A stretch of 64,000 bases of DNA from Polytrichum commune (GCA_950295325.1 OX485806.1:35838001-35902000); one strand, 5' to 3'; counted from the stretch's first letter, positions 35,041-49,110 are shown. Notes: generated by a model from the letters alone, not told the origin. A program made the numbers and translations.

Positions 35041-35924
35041 ATGTGCGATCTAGAAAGACAAGGAGAGGAGGGATAAGAGATCATTTAAAAACAATCAAAT
35101 TTGACTCGATCAATCAAATCAAAGGTCGAATGGGGGAGACAACGATAGCCAAACATTTTTGAACTTTGTGGGGCCAATGCACAAGAAGGCTTGGAAGAAG
35201 GGAACCACGAGTGTAGGATAGGATAGGCTGGTCGAACAAACAAACGACATGGCTATCGGATGTAGAGCTCCTCGTGCCAAGTGCACATGATTAACTCATC
35301 ACGCATGCAAGAGATGGATAGGAGCATGTTAGGAGTCAACGCAGACCACCAATTGCCCCGGAGGAGTCGTTCCTCATTCTAGGGCATTTGAAAACGGTTT
35401 GGGCTTGGGCACCGAGGGGTTAAGATGCTTTTTCTTCTCACTATGTCTCTTGCATGCTTACGAATTATGTATGCAACCTACTATGAATGGTGCGACCAAT
35501 AGTGGCCTTTTTCAACGTGCTTCCAATAGTGGGGAAAGGGACCACCCTTAACAATCTTCTATTGATATTTGTATAAAGGTGCCGCACACCATTTGAATGG
35601 TGACGACAAAAAGCCCAACATAAATGGATATAATGTACACTAATATAAGCAATTCGGTTGCCTCACGCTGACATATTGACATTCCACAAGATTTTGGACA
35701 AGTGATACCACAATAACAAAATATATCAACTATATTCTTCCCGTGGTTTCCATGCGGATTGATAAACAACAATAAACGCTTTTGTGATCTAATTTTGACC
35801 CAAGGTGATTTTTGTAAGCAAGCAGACAAGATAATAGCACATATTTAGTGTAGCTTCCTCCCTCCTTTCCCATTCTCCTCCTCCACAGTAGTAATTGTCT
35901 CACCTTCGCCCTCTCGCATCCTTA

Positions 35925-36230
35925 CCTTAAGGTAGATGTACCTACTTCGGTTCGTTATCTTACTCCGACGCCTATACTTGGGTGGTAGGTGGTTAGGAGT
36001 GACTCCAAGAATGAAAACCGGAGACACATGTTGAAAAGAGATTATGATAGACCACATGCTCAAATTATGATAATCATTCTAAGTTCAGTAGTCAACACGA
36101 TTGGGGGAACCTATGTGGCCACTCAATGAACATGCGATTTATGCTTTGATGAGATATACATGTGAGCCCCAAAACTTAAGAGGAAAGCGGCTATGGCCTC
36201 AATTTGGATTGACTTACCATCTCAACTGAC
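35925..36230 (+). repeat. Local direct duplication, copy 1
   Basis: It shares with 36650-36960 the ordered landmarks 'aaggtaga.gt', 'ttgggtggta.gtg', 'attgggggaac', 'tgtggcca' and 'cctcaatttg'. The spacing is about 725 bp. Confidence 0.65.
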
Positions 36231-36649
36231 TGTGTTTGTACAAAGAACATGCACATGACCTAAATTGGTCCAAAGCTTTTGTAATTTAGAGCTTGAATTT
36301 GATTTGTCAATAAAACGTTCATGTTGAAGTTTCAAGACAAGTGTGTGTTTCTCTGCCTAGAATGTGAAGGTAAGATGTACATGAGCAAGTAAATCATGGT
36401 GAAGAGATTGACCACAACATTTTGGTGTTTTAGTCTTAGTCTGAACATTGAATTCCATGGAGAAATCCGGAGCTCCACAAACTAAATCATTACAATAAGT
36501 GTCGACTTCTAAGTAGGATGAATTGAATTTAGAGTGGCTCACATCATTCAAATGATGTGCTCTTTGGATTTAGTGTGGACCCACATGATGATGCGACCAC
36601 CATCAAAATGACAAGTGGCATGGTGGGGCCTTAGGCCTTTAGTATTGTG

Positions 36650-36960
36650 CAAATAAGGTAGACGTGCACAATTCAGTTACTCATCTTACTCAAACATCTA
36701 TATTTGGGTGGTATGTGATGAGGTGTGGCTTCAAGAACGAATACCAAAAAGACAAGTGTTAAGATGGATAGGATTGCGTGTATAAAATATGATAATTATT
36801 CTAGGCTCAAAAATCAACATAATTGGGGGAACATGTGTGGCCAAGAATAAGCACAAGAATATTCACTTTAATAACAAACAAGATACTCAAATGAGTTACA
36901 AAAGCTACTCCAAGGAAAGCATCTACAACCTCAATTTGAATTTGCTAACCATCTCATGCT
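36650..36960 (+). repeat. Local direct duplication, copy 2
   Basis: Partner of 35925-36230, diverged by many substitutions and small indels. Confidence 0.65.
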
Positions 36961-39882
36961 TATACCCGTGTAGGTATCAATAAGGGTTTGTGTATGAATA
37001 TAAGTTATCCAACTCGGATGGTATCAAATGCCCAAGGATTGGCTCGTGCTTTGGGGCACTTAGGAAAAGTCATCCATTGTCTATAAAGAGGATATTGTAA
37101 AGACAATCCCCTACATTAGATGGTCATTTCATTCTATTTGGGTTCCATTAGACTATTTTGAGGCATTTGATGGGTTTTTTGGAGTCACGCATGTCTAAAA
37201 TGAGTATGTTGGGTACATTATAGTTTATTGTATTATCATCTATTTGATTCATGACACCTACCATGAAGGGTGCAAGAAAACATTGTCACTCTCACATTTG
37301 TTCTTAATTTATTCAACTAAGCAATCATATCAAATCAATAAAAAATATGAGGAATTGCGTTATATATATATATTGCTTTTTGCTTTTTGCCCTCCCCTAG
37401 GGTAGGTGTCATGAAACAAAATTTGGTTCACAACACCTACCATGGGATGTACAATAAAATGTTTTAAAGAAAGAATTAAATAAATATTTTAAAAAAACAA
37501 ACCGGTTCATGCCCCGGTTCATGCCCTTCCCAAGTTTGTTGTTAACTTGTTCCAATTGGGTCCCACATGACTACATTCAAATTTTGAGAAAGCCAAAGCT
37601 TTCAATATCTATAAATAGAAATCATCGAGCACTACAACAATTCTCTACTTTGCCATCCCCCCCATAATAAGTATCACAAATACCTTACCATTAGAACATG
37701 TGTCCACCGTAGGAGGTCAAAAACGCAGAGAATTATATAAATAAAATAAAAATGGACATGTTCTCCATGGACATGAATTTGAGCATGTTGGCCCTACTTT
37801 CAACAAAGTGGGGACTTTTTTTTTATAGTAATAGGGTTTACTACCTATCCTTTCGGTAGGTGGGTCACTTTGGTTACTATAAAACCATTTGTTTGGCCAT
37901 AGCGTAGCTGAATTAGGCAATTCTCAAATTTTGACGTCTTTCATCCGGCCATTAGCAACTGAAAGTCATCCAAAGTAGAAAAGAGAGGCAATTGCAATTT
38001 TGAGTCGGGTAGGGACTCTAACCGGCTGCCCCTCTTCCTCGACTCTATGAGGAGGAGGCATGTGGGGAGTAAAACAAACTATTTCCCAAATTAGAAATCA
38101 TGTGTAGTCTCCTGCTTGAAGCAATAGGCTTTCTAACGCACCAACACTCAGTGATTGAGGTTGGATGGCAATTAGGCAGTCCCAAGTGCAGAGCTTGTGG
38201 GCATAGTAGGGTCTTGCAGAGCCAAGTGATTCGGACTCTAGTGACATTGGAAGTAAAGCTGCAATTTTAGTGCTATATTCTTGGTACACTTGGAGTGCAA
38301 CTTTATGTTGTGTGTGTGTGTAATTATCTTAAAGTGAAATGATGTTTTGGATTTGTAAGAACAAGATTGTCAAATGTAAGTCAGGCAAGTAGTCTGTTAA
38401 GGAATATGAATGAACGTGAGCAAAGAATAGAGTGTTAAAGATGAGATGTAAGGAAGATTTGGCGATAGGCCAAGTAATTGAAAGTTGAGTGATAATTTTA
38501 GAAAGTCAAGTCTACCAAGACCCGTGTGGTTTGAAGTTAGGGCATGGTCATGTGTCTTGAGAGCAATGGTCGATAGGATATTGAACAATCAGAGAGGCAA
38601 ATAAACTCGAGGAGACTGTGAGGGCCATAGACCAGTCAAAAGGAGTGATCCTTGGGACATTGCCAAAGAGATGTAAGAGGGGAGTAAAGTCTTGGCAATA
38701 AGCAAGAGTGGTCTAACCTTAACCACAAAGAGAGAGAGGAAGACAAGTTGCCTTGAGAAGGGCGATAGCCTGATCATCAGCAAGAAAATAAAACACATGA
38801 AGCAAGTAATTGAAGATTGAGAGTTGTTGAGAAGAAGGAGAGGAGGCAAGTAGTATGAGTAGAAGTAGTAAATTCTAAGAGGCTCAAGATGGGCAAAGTC
38901 ATTACTAAGAGAGATTAAGTAGCCATAACCGTATTAAAAGGCTTGAGCCTGGACATCAAGAAAGGACATTTCATGGTGGAGAACACCGAGGTAGGGTTAT
39001 ATCATGAGTAGGTCCTTTGTATCATAGAGGGAGAAGGGTCGAGAGCCCATATGCGGGTAGTGACAAGGCCTAATGGGCAGGCTATAGGTTGCCATGCCAC
39101 TACCCTAAGGAGAAGGAGACAGTGTTTTTGAAGAGTAAGACTACAACCAGTGCAAGCTTTAAAGATAATCAATAGACTAAGGCTATAAAACATATATCGC
39201 CTAACTTGTCATGCGTTGTTTTATGTATTAATGATGTGAATGTTTTTGAGACGAGTTGTCAAGTTCCCCAAAAGACGAAGATGGTGACTACTAGCTCTAC
39301 AACACTTGCATGATGGTTGTAAGTTGATTAAAGATAACCTAAAAATTGAATTACTGCAGTCATGATTTATGACGATCAAAGATTATGCGGTTACTAAAAA
39401 GACTTTACCCCATACTTTGTCCTGACTACGAGCCATTGACTACTCGCCAAGCTTTTGAGCTTCATGACATAAATAGGCCAAGACACACAATGATAGAAAT
39501 TTCCCTAAAGATAGGATGGGATCACTCACAACAGAAGGATCACTAATGAACCCTTAAAAGAGGAATAAATTAATATGAATGAGAGTGAGTAATGGGAATT
39601 ACCCCGTATTGTTATTAAATGCCTCAATCAAATTTGACATTAACCATTATAGACATTAGCTTAGTATTCCTTGAGACTTAGTTCCATGGGTTGTTGTTTT
39701 AAGTGATAGCAAAATCCTAACTACAATTACCTATTCCAGATAGGACCCTTATGTAGGTGGTCGTGTCGGTTCTTTGCTTGTTGTCGAGTTTTCTTTCGTT
39801 AAGAACTAGGTATGTGAGGTATTTGATGGCGATGTGATGGGTATTTTTCATTGTGTTTTGTCGATAAGTTTGGGTGGGATTT

Positions 39883-40581
39883 TTAGGGTTTTTGATGTTT
39901 CGATGCTTTGTGTGTGGATGGAGCCCCTGACCCCAGGATAATGATGATAAGTGGATTCACTTTCCAACCTTGTGCTTTGATTGCGGTTATGAGTGGGTTA
40001 TAGTTGTCTCGTGTAGTTTTGATAGCTTGATATGTGAATCTATCATGTGTGAATGTGAATTGTATTACTTGGACCGTAAGGTTAGGGTCTAGTAAGAGCG
40101 GGCATGTTTGGTCAGGTGATGCACCATCCATGTATGTTATGTATGGCCTTAACCTTGCAAGACATGTGCATCATGTGTTATGGCAGTAGCCATGAAGGCA
40201 TGTTGTTATCTTGAGGGTGATTGTCTTCATTGTTGGCATTTGTTAGAGTGTAGTGTCTAGTGTGTACACATGATTTGAGTAGGTTGGCCAATTGTTGGTT
40301 GCGACATTGTGTCTTGCTATTTGTAGGCCTTTGAGAAAGTTATGGTTACATGGTGATAGTAGGTGTGGCCACGTGTCTATGTCGTTACTATGGCATAGTG
40401 TGCAATTGGAGTTGGTATATTTTTGTGGTTGAAATAGGCGTTCTAATATGAATTTCAATATTTGAGTGATTTGAGAGTCGGTGGTTTGTTGTGCCTTCCA
40501 TAGTGAATTGGATAATTTATGATTGATTTGGTTGTCATAGATCCACTTGTTTGTGTAGTAGTGTTTATCTCTTGTTACCAT
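39883..40581 (-). pseudogene. Non-LTR retrotransposon (LINE) C-terminal fragment
   Basis: One minus-strand frame runs for about 230 codons with only two internal stops (40243-40245 and 40171-40173). The part before the first stop has CTLCHSNDIDTWPHLLSPC followed by IARHNVA, a Cys/His cluster like the one near the C-terminus of LINE reverse transcriptases. After it come TTCLHGYCHNT, CTCLARLRP and, further on, IQFTFTHDRF and an AAGW-like KAQGW segment that recall the tail domain of the same proteins. The endonuclease and polymerase parts are missing. The fragment is cut at 40584 by a copy of repeat B. The identification rests on motif memory. Confidence 0.5.
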
Positions 40582-40583
40582 TG

Positions 40584-40696
40584 TGCCCCCTTCCTAGATG
40601 ACTTCACCAAATAACCAAAGTATTTCCTAAAAACCGGGTAAAACTCCCTCGATTATAGCGGAGGCCTCTGGTTATCCCAATGCACCTACAAAAACT
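40584..40696 (+). repeat. Repeat B, truncated copy, abutting the LINE fragment
   Basis: It begins TGCCCCC and continues with 'accaaataaccaaagt' and 'aaaccgggtaaa', the first ~110 bases of the element at 46265-46789. It begins where the LINE reading frame stops being recognisable, so it may have truncated the LINE. Confidence 0.7.
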
Positions 40697-41929
40697 TGCT
40701 CCGAGATTGTCAAGTATTGTCCCCCCCCCCTTTTAGTATGTCACATTTGGGAGACACAAAAAAGATTGTATTATCGAGGTGTCGTCTTCTCGTTAATATA
40801 ACAAATGGTGTAAAATTGTTGTACTATGGAGGGAATACAAAAACATAAGCAATATAACCTTAAAAATATATACAACGAGTTTAAGCAGTATAAAGTGTAT
40901 GAAATAATAACTTATAACTCCAAACAAATACATATATTCTCAAGAACTCTTGAAATAAGATTCCAAAGATCTCTAGTGTTGCCTACCCAAGTTAGCAACT
41001 GTCATCTTCTCTAAATTCCCTACTAACTTTTGAATACTAATATTTTCATTAACACCAAAATATAAAGAGTACTCTAATAAGAAACTAGACAACAATCATA
41101 AATGACGTTTAGCATCACTCAACTTTACTATAGGTGGAGCAACATCATCCACATGTATTGAATCTAGATCAACATTAAGATCAAAGCCTTATGCATCATT
41201 GGTTTCCAAAGCAACATCCACCAACTCATCGGTACTCAATTCTAGCTTAGTAATCTCTTCCCCATATCACCATGAGTACAAGGCAACATACTAGGCAGGA
41301 GGCCACTCTAACCCTAACCATGTCCATTCTACACTAGTAACCCTAATTCTCATTAAGTTCCCAATGATAAGTGAAGTTCCCAAGTAGTTCCCAATTGATA
41401 ATGGATGTATTTTAGATGTACATAACATAGATGAAAAGCATTTTAGCATTAACTCCCTCTTCAATATGACAAAACGGGGATCATCGAGTGTCGTAGTCGT
41501 ATAAAAGAGGGAGTTTTGAACTAAGAAGTTTGGTCTCGCAAAAATGTGTCGTAATATCGAGGGTGTTGTATAAACAAGTGTCATATTAATGAGGTTAGGC
41601 TGTAGTAAAAACACAAAGAATATTTTATAGCTCATGTATTTTCGGGTTAATTAATGCCCACCTACTAGAGAACCTAACCAAATTTCATCATCTCTAAAGT
41701 GTAGTAGATCCATAACTGTACTATTCTCCCCACCGCTCTCTTCATAATCTACCCGATCTGCGCCATGTTGGGGTCTTGCACCAAGGTCATGTACAAATTG
41801 TTTCTTAACTCCTTGGATTGCCCGATTGTATCATAATTTGCCCAATCATGCCACAAGCTTTGTGTATGTGTGCAACTTTGGGAGATTACCCGTGTCCCAT
41901 GTATGAAATCATCAATTTCAACATTACAA

Positions 41930-42075
41930 TGTTGCACTCTTGTGTAATTTCATAATGTCACATGCTGCACTAATTCTCTATTATCATACATCTATGTTAA
42001 CAATGCAGATCTCCATAATATCATGTGCACTTTGATTGCCACATGTGTGATACTTCAAAGTTTAGAGCATACTTA
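41930..42075 (+). repeat. Dispersed repeat D, copy 1 (hairpin-containing)
   Basis: It shares with 63793-63935 and the complement of 54520-54670 the ordered strings 'aatgtcacatgctgcactaa', 'atgttaaca' and 'atgtgcactttgattgccac'. The second half folds into a ~50-bp hairpin around 'gcactttgattgcc'. Confidence 0.75.
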
Positions 42076-42837
42076 TGTTTTTTTAATGCCCATCACTTAA
42101 ACTTAGAAACCATAATAAATTTCAGACGTTGTATGAGGTTATGCTACTGCCAATACCACATTGATCCCAGCATGTGCTGTACCAAAGCATGGTCACTTAC
42201 ATCATGCAATTCCCAACTTTAAAAAATATTAATATTCAAAGACTTAAGCTATATCATTCTATAGTATAATGGACTCTGAACGCTTAATAAGATTACATTT
42301 CACTGCTAAGATAATGAAACAAGCAAATTCACAAGAATGTTCATAATATTCAATCCAATTTGTGGCCCCCAAAAAATAAAAAGCATAACATTATTCAATC
42401 GTTGTTCAAAGTGTTGTGGGAGTGGATATGTGTTTGCGTAATCCGCAAGAGATTCTTCTAGCACTAAATCCCACACTCAATTTGGTGACTAGAGCTGAAC
42501 CGTCTATTCCGGATCACGACTTCATTGGGAGTCTATAGGGTACCATAATTTCAATCAAGTTGGGACTGATTTCAATGATTTCTTTTCATGGAAGGTTAAA
42601 AGAAGGTTCCACATTTCTCAGCTTGGTTTTTTGTGCATAGTAGGACATGTTTTCCAACTTCACATTAATTAGAGTAAGAGTTCATGATAATTGTGGCATG
42701 TATCACTAACAATTGAATAAATTTGCCTATCAATTTACCAACTTCAGCAAACTCATTTTGAAATTAACTGTGAATAATGATGATTTGAGAAAACAGTGGC
42801 ATGTAAGTCATAATCCACACCCCATGAAGGTATTTAT

Positions 42838-43245
42838 TGGACTCTGTCTATAGGACAAAGGTTATGCATTGACTTCTATGTTTCAAGAGCAAATTTCCTA
42901 ACCACTTTGCGTTCACACTTGGACGTTACTTGTTCTTGCTATTTTTGGTTCAATTTATTTAACGTGGATGGTGAAAGCTTGCATACCTTGGGCAACTAAG
43001 CAACTAATTCAACTATTAGTTAACTAGTTGCCTTTCATAACTATTATTGTTTGCGATTTGTCATGTCAAGAAATGTAGTTAACTATAGTTATATATGTCT
43101 AGTTAATTATAGTTGTACCCTAAAATGTATTGAAAAAAAATCTAATTGACTATAGTTATAGGTATAGTAATTATAGTCTTTCATTAAAAAGAACATAGCC
43201 TTACGGTTCTACCGTTTTCTTGTTTTCACTTCTACAAACAAGAAA
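42838..43245 (-). repeat. Dispersed repeat H, copy 2 (inverted)
   Basis: Its reverse complement matches 16872-17312 from 'aagaaaacggtagaaccgta' to 'gcaaagtggttaggaaattt' and on to the 'cctttgtcctat' end. Confidence 0.7.
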
Positions 43246-44974
43246 AACAACCACGCCATTCCTGCCCTACACCTTTTCTATACAATACACTCTACATTGA
43301 CATCAACACCACAACCAACGCATGATCCCTATATGATTCCCACAACCCACTTCTCACCACCATAATGTCCACAACATGTTTGACCTTGGCCATCCACACT
43401 TGCAACAACTTCAACTAAGAACGCGGGAGAAATGGAAAGAGCCATTGCAAATTTGTGGGTGCTTGGTGGTGCTAGAGACATGTGGGAAGTTGGACAAGAT
43501 CAAGGAGATGGGATGGTGGCTCATGGAGCATTTCTTGGCTAGTGACGTACACCAACAATTCTTGGTTTCTAAGTCTCCAACTTTTGGCTTCGAAATTCAT
43601 AGTAATTCCATAAAGGTACCGAAAAACATGTAGCCCACTTTATTTCTATCTTCCTACATAATTTTTTTTTGCATTGCCTTATGCTTCTCCAAATCTAGCA
43701 TAAAATGTTTTAAGAGTATAACATTACTTAGCGTTCAAATCTTGTTTTGTGGGCCCTCAAAATCTATTAGTGGGATGTTCAAAAAGTTGCGAAAGGAGAC
43801 TCATATTTAGATTCAACTCCCAACATCCCATTGTTATATTCAGAGGGCCCGCGTTGTTAAGAAGTTGTATGATTGGTTATGGGCGGCTCTACCTTATATT
43901 CTTTGTGGACTATATTGATTATCCCGGAATAAAATCAATTTCATTTCATTTCATTGACTACGGCAATCGTGCTCCAAAGCTCTTGCAACCACTAGGCACA
44001 TGTGGTTGGTACTTCCCATTATTATAACGATATCACATACACATTTCACACGTTACACCACTAATGAGCAATATTACATTACTTGGTTGATAAGTTATGT
44101 TCATGGGTCACATTGTTAAGATTGGAGAATAAAGACTTTGGATATCGAAATCTCACTACTTCATATTGAATCTGAAGTTAGGGCAATTGAACATAACTCA
44201 TCAACTGAGTACTGTTATAAAGAGGAGCCAAGATTATAATATCTTGATGGTGGCCAACTTGAAAGAGCCCTTTTATATGTGACATCTTGTCATAGGCTTG
44301 CACATGGTAGGGATAGTAAGCAAGTTGGGTTGAGCTAAGCGAGTCTCCATAGTTGGTGGAAAGGGAACACCCAACTAGGTCAAGTGATGCCATGACATTA
44401 CTCAGCCGTTTGGGCCAACTCCCATGACCTTGGAATAAAGAAATTATATTTTGTGGCCCCCAGGGTCAAAGTATTGATACAATACATACACTTAAGCTGA
44501 CATTTGGCAAATGATTGGAGTTATACTCCCAACACTATTCATAAGAAGCAACGGTTATGTTGATGTACACCAATATTCAATCTTGAGGAGGAATCTACAT
44601 AGTCTAGGAATACATTCAAGGATATGCAATGGGAAGCTCGTAGTCATGGGCGAATGGTATAAAGTTTGGTACATTTATCAGACGGAGATAGAGCCTACTC
44701 AATGACATAAGCCTCGACACATAGTTCCATGAGCCATGGGATTGGTCCTTTACAATTCGTTCACTACGAGCATATGAGACCTAGGCAACTCGTCTTGGAC
44801 TAATGAGCTTTCTTGCAAACCCACTACAATGGTAGACATTTAGAATTTTCAATGACTCATGACGATTTTCACCAATGCAAGGACAAGTTGCCTAGGACTC
44901 GTATGCTTGTAGTGATCTTGATCCTCCTAGAAGGTATTTTTCAACCGAAATGAAGATTGTGAAGGGGAAAGAAC

Positions 44975-44975
44975 C

Positions 44976-45023
<48 letters not shown>

Positions 45024-45061
45024 ATGTATATATATATCTAGAGAGAGAGAGAGAGAGAGAG
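44975..45061. repeat. Compound microsatellite (TA)n(TG)n(TA)n(GA)n
   Basis: Four adjoining dinucleotide runs covering about 87 bases. Confidence 0.95.
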
Positions 45062-46264
45062 TCCTATGACCTTCCTTTCCCATTGGCCAACTCAATAATG
45101 TAGTTGAAAAAAATGACCACACACATGTCTAGGCTAGGTGGGTGCATGTGATAGAACATCCAATCTCTTATGCATGAATGAGATACTACTACCAATATAT
45201 GAGTTTTAGGCAATTGTCTTGCATTGGGGATACAACAATTCAATTTGTCATTGTTGTAGATGTGTAGACTTTTCAAGGACTTAGGACAAGTTTCTAGCAA
45301 TGCCAATCAAATGCCTATGATGCATATGCTTGTAGTGAGAACATTATAGCCGGTACTTCTTCTTTTTGTAGCCAATTACACACATATTTTGCACTTTTGT
45401 GGCATGGTGACATGGTCTTTGTACTTTAATTATGGAGGTGGAACTTAGTCTTATGGCTGAAGAATGTTGTACAACAACAATATTGCAACTGAGTTCATAA
45501 AATTTTCATATATAGTGTATGTGGGTGTTATTCAGTTTGTTTTCTTAATCGGAAACCTGCATTTAATTGGAGTATGGTTAGGTGAAGTCAAAGCACAAAC
45601 ACGATGAAGACACATGCTAAAAAGGGATTGGATTATTTCTTTGAGTATTACTAACTACTGCACATTGAATATTGAACACAAGTGGGAGGACTTGAGAAAT
45701 TAACAAACATGCACTTTTGGTAACTAAATCAAGGTAGGCCCGATTTTCAATATGATTTGCTAATGGAGGACAAGTTTCATTGTGTATATCTAATTGGTGG
45801 AAGTTGGAGAACATGAAGAATGAACCAAACAACACCCTTATACATTAAGTATTGAATGTCCACCTACTACAACTAGCCATTCAAGCTACCCCCCCCCCCA
45901 AGGTCAATTGTAAAAAACACAAATGATCCTTATCCTTACCTTATATAACCAAAAAAAAATCCCTGAACGTTTTGATTCCTTCCCCACCTTAAGTAATGGA
46001 GGTCAAGGGCTTGGTTCTTTATGATAAAGTGCGCCACCAACAAGATATATTTGTTTAGAGTAGCTTACATTTAGTAGAGGACGGTGGGAGCTAGCTAGAG
46101 AGAGAGAGAGGAAGGGGACACGGAGGATAATTGGAGCCTCAGCGGAACAAACTTGGGCCGAAAGTTTTCAAGGCCCACGTGTGGTGAGTCAGCATTCTAG
46201 AACCCAATGTGACAATTCCACGAATTCCCGGGTGCAAGTGCCAATTAAAGTCGAGACAACATAA

Positions 46265-46789
46265 TGCCCCCATCCCCACCCACCCGACTTTACCAAATAA
46301 CCAAAGTCTTTCCTAACAACCGGGTAAAGCTCCCTCGGTTCTACCGGAGGCATTCGGCTATCCCAATGCACTGACAAGAGCTTGATCTGGAGATTTTTTA
46401 GTAGGTTTTAGTTAAATAACTTTCACACATGTTCATGGTTTTATCTACTACGCAATGAATGTTGGATAGTTTTTGTCCCATCCCCAAATCCCTTACTACT
46501 CATCTATCTTACCATCGGTTTTTGTTAATGAAGCTCCTAGTGTCCTTATAGTTAAGACTAAAGAGCAACCAATCACAAGGGTGGGAGGGGACACCTTTAA
46601 AGGTCCTATATTCTTGCCTCATGTATGGGTACCGATGGGAGGGTCGGTGCTTGAGGCTTAAAACCTCCACTTTAAAGCCATGCCACATCATTTGCCAAAT
46701 AGTCTCGGTGCTAGATAATGTCAATGGTGTGAAGGACATGTTCTAGAACCAACTTTGAGGCTTAGCTAAAGTTGGGTGGGGAGGGGGCA
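46265..46789 (+). mobile_element. Repeat B, full copy, ~525 bp inverted-repeat element
   Basis: The ends are inverted: TGCCCCC.TCCCCACCC...ACTTTA on the left and the complement of TGCCCCCTCCCCACCCAACT on the right. The element aligns along its entire length with the inverted copy at 60047-60569, including 'accatcggtttttgttaatg' and 'gagggtcggtgcttgaggct'. There is no coding capacity and no clear target duplication. Confidence 0.85.
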
Positions 46790-46865
46790 TTAAGCATGAC
46801 TTTGTAAGCATTGTGGTAGAGTGGCCAGTCCAATGAAGGGGAGGGGAGAGCTAGCAACTACTTAC

Positions 46866-47062
46866 ATTTGAACTGGTTGAGTTTGAGAAATGACCTGTTG
46901 GAATTCAAGACTTCCGGAGTTAAACTTATCTATCTCGAGGAGTTTACATGATATTCCTCAATTTAATAAAGATGAATAAAATAAAATAAAAGTCCACATG
47001 TAACTGCTTTGAAAAACGCTAGGGTCTCGACTGACTTTTCCCAAAAATCTTCCTGGACACTG
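46866..47062 (+). repeat. Dispersed repeat A, solitary arm
   Basis: 'gaactggttgagtttgagaa', 'ttcaagacttccgg', 'ctcaatttaataaaga' and 'cccaaaaatcttcctgg' match in order one arm of the foldback element at 24238-24851. Confidence 0.75.
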
Positions 47063-49110
47063 GGCCGATATCAGTGTTGATTTTCATTTAATTTATTTGG
47101 AATGTAATAAATTATAAGAGCATGGCTTCTCTGCACTAGGGCTCACACAATTAGAGCTTTACATTATGCAATTTGTTCAGCATCCAAACATTGGGCAAGT
47201 AGGGATCCCTCTATAAGAGCCAGGACTAGAGTCATTCAATTCATGACCCCATCATGGGGGGAAGGGGTGTTAGGTAAAAATGGTTGTGCCACATTTTCAT
47301 TGACTTGTGAATCATGCATTGAGCATTAAAAAAAATACGGTAATATTTTCCAATGATGGGGGGGGAGATTGTGCATTCAAACATTTGTGGTTCTATAAAA
47401 GATGTTGTAATTATAAAGGGTAGTGCGAACATTGGGATTAATATGGAAACGCGTCTAAGTGGGGGAAATGATACTCTCGTGATGGTTGGGGAGGACGAAT
47501 CTTCCAAATTATCTTTGTTTGATCTTGATAAAGATATTGAAGAGCGTGAAGATCAAGTCGGATATAACTAAGTTGTAATTCAAGAAGCAAGAGGAGGACC
47601 AACAAACAAAGAATGTTTTCAATACACGTGCATTATAATAATTGTAATAAAAGAATGCAACCAAGTCTAGGTGTTTGGAGAGAGGGAACACTTTTAGAGG
47701 AGCGAAGATACCCCATAATGGAGTGTTGACCGTTTGGAGAATGGTGGGAGAATCACATATTGACCCAACATGTTGAAGAAAGGGCCAATGTGATATATTT
47801 TGGTGATTCTTTGAGGTTGTGTGAAGCCGTGTCATCCGAAAATATGGCACTTGCGAAAGAGAGGCAAAAATCACTATTAAGGGCAATGAAATAGCCATCC
47901 TCTGATTACTCGCAAAGTGAGAGTGTTAAAATCATAGCACTAGATTGCTTGTAGTCATATGATTATGATTGTCACGGTTATATGAATGAATAAGGTTTGA
48001 ATAATCCCATATGGTTTATGAAAAGTGAGAGTTGAGATATCCCATATGAATTGTACGAACCAACGGTGTTGAATTGGAATTAAAAACATGTCAAAGAATT
48101 GAAGCGACCATCTCATTCCAAACCTTTCTCATATGCCTTTGTGTATGTGTATTTGTTTGTGCGTTCTGATCTCTAGCTTTATTGCACTTTAATGAATTAC
48201 AACTACTACCATTGTTATTGATATTTGTCAACTACATGTTGAATAGTTTTTAGTTTTAGTTGAATTAACACCAAAATTAGCTTTAAACAATGCAAATTTA
48301 ATAGATTGATTTCCACAATCTTTAACTGCCTTATTACAATATAAAATACACATTTCTTCAAACATATTTATTCTTGAAAACAAGGATTCTGTTCAACACT
48401 ACATCGTGTTGTGTGTACTTCGTTTCGATACTTACAAGGTTTGACACATGAAAGTTCCATTTAACAATTAGTTTGGATACCGAGTCAAAATTTGTGATTG
48501 CATCTTACATGGAATAAAGTAGCTAGTAATCCACAACTGCTCATGCAAAGAGATGGGCCAAAGGTGGCCAAAACCACCCATGACCTTTTCCAAGTTTGTG
48601 TGTGGGTTTTCACATAAAAATAGTCACGGGGATGCATTTGTAGGCGGCCTAAATCCAATACTTGTATAAGATGTTCAAAGAGTGTACATTCTCATAATCA
48701 AAATGTACTTATTATGCAAAAAATTCTAGATGGTGATTTTGGGTATACATATCTTAGTGGGGTTGAACATGATCACCAACCTTCGCTAACTTGCTCCAAA
48801 CAACAACCTTGTGTGGTTGGCATTTCAGTTTCAAAAGGAAGTTGTAAGTTGGTATGTGGCTACTACGTTCTTATTAGTGCTTCCAAGTTCCCACAAATTA
48901 AAACCTAGAGGGATGTTCAAGTCATACGCAACGACAACCATGGGTGGTGCATATTTGGAGTTCGTTTTCTATGGTTGTTTAGGTATTTAAGAGATAAAGG
49001 GCATCAATGACAACCACATCCAATATAATTCTATTCAAATACAATATGCCGTGTAGTTGAGGTAGTTGCGATAATTGTGGGCACTTCCAACTCCTCACAC
49101 AATTTTGTGA
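47063..49110. other. Intergenic DNA
   Basis: No gene was recognised. Open frames of 60-130 codons near 47241-47900 overlap on both strands and show no domain. Confidence 0.4.

Larger units (their letters stand above)
35041..39860. other. Intergenic DNA with a local segmental duplication
   Basis: No gene was recognised. It includes the paired segments 35925-36230 and 36650-36960 and the related stretch 36450-36640. On the plus strand, 38030-39200 is purine-rich, so the minus strand shows long Leu/Ser-rich open frames that I do not regard as genes. Confidence 0.4.
40697..46264. other. Intergenic DNA with dispersed repeats
   Basis: No gene was recognised. It contains repeat D (41930-42075), repeat H inverted (42838-43245), a compound microsatellite (44975-45061) and homopolymer C runs near 40721-40731 and 45890-45899. 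Confidence 0.4.

Noticed and set aside
38397-39193. Leu/Ser-rich minus-strand open frames
   Set aside because: They arise from a purine-rich plus strand. Frames do not connect and no domain is recognisable.
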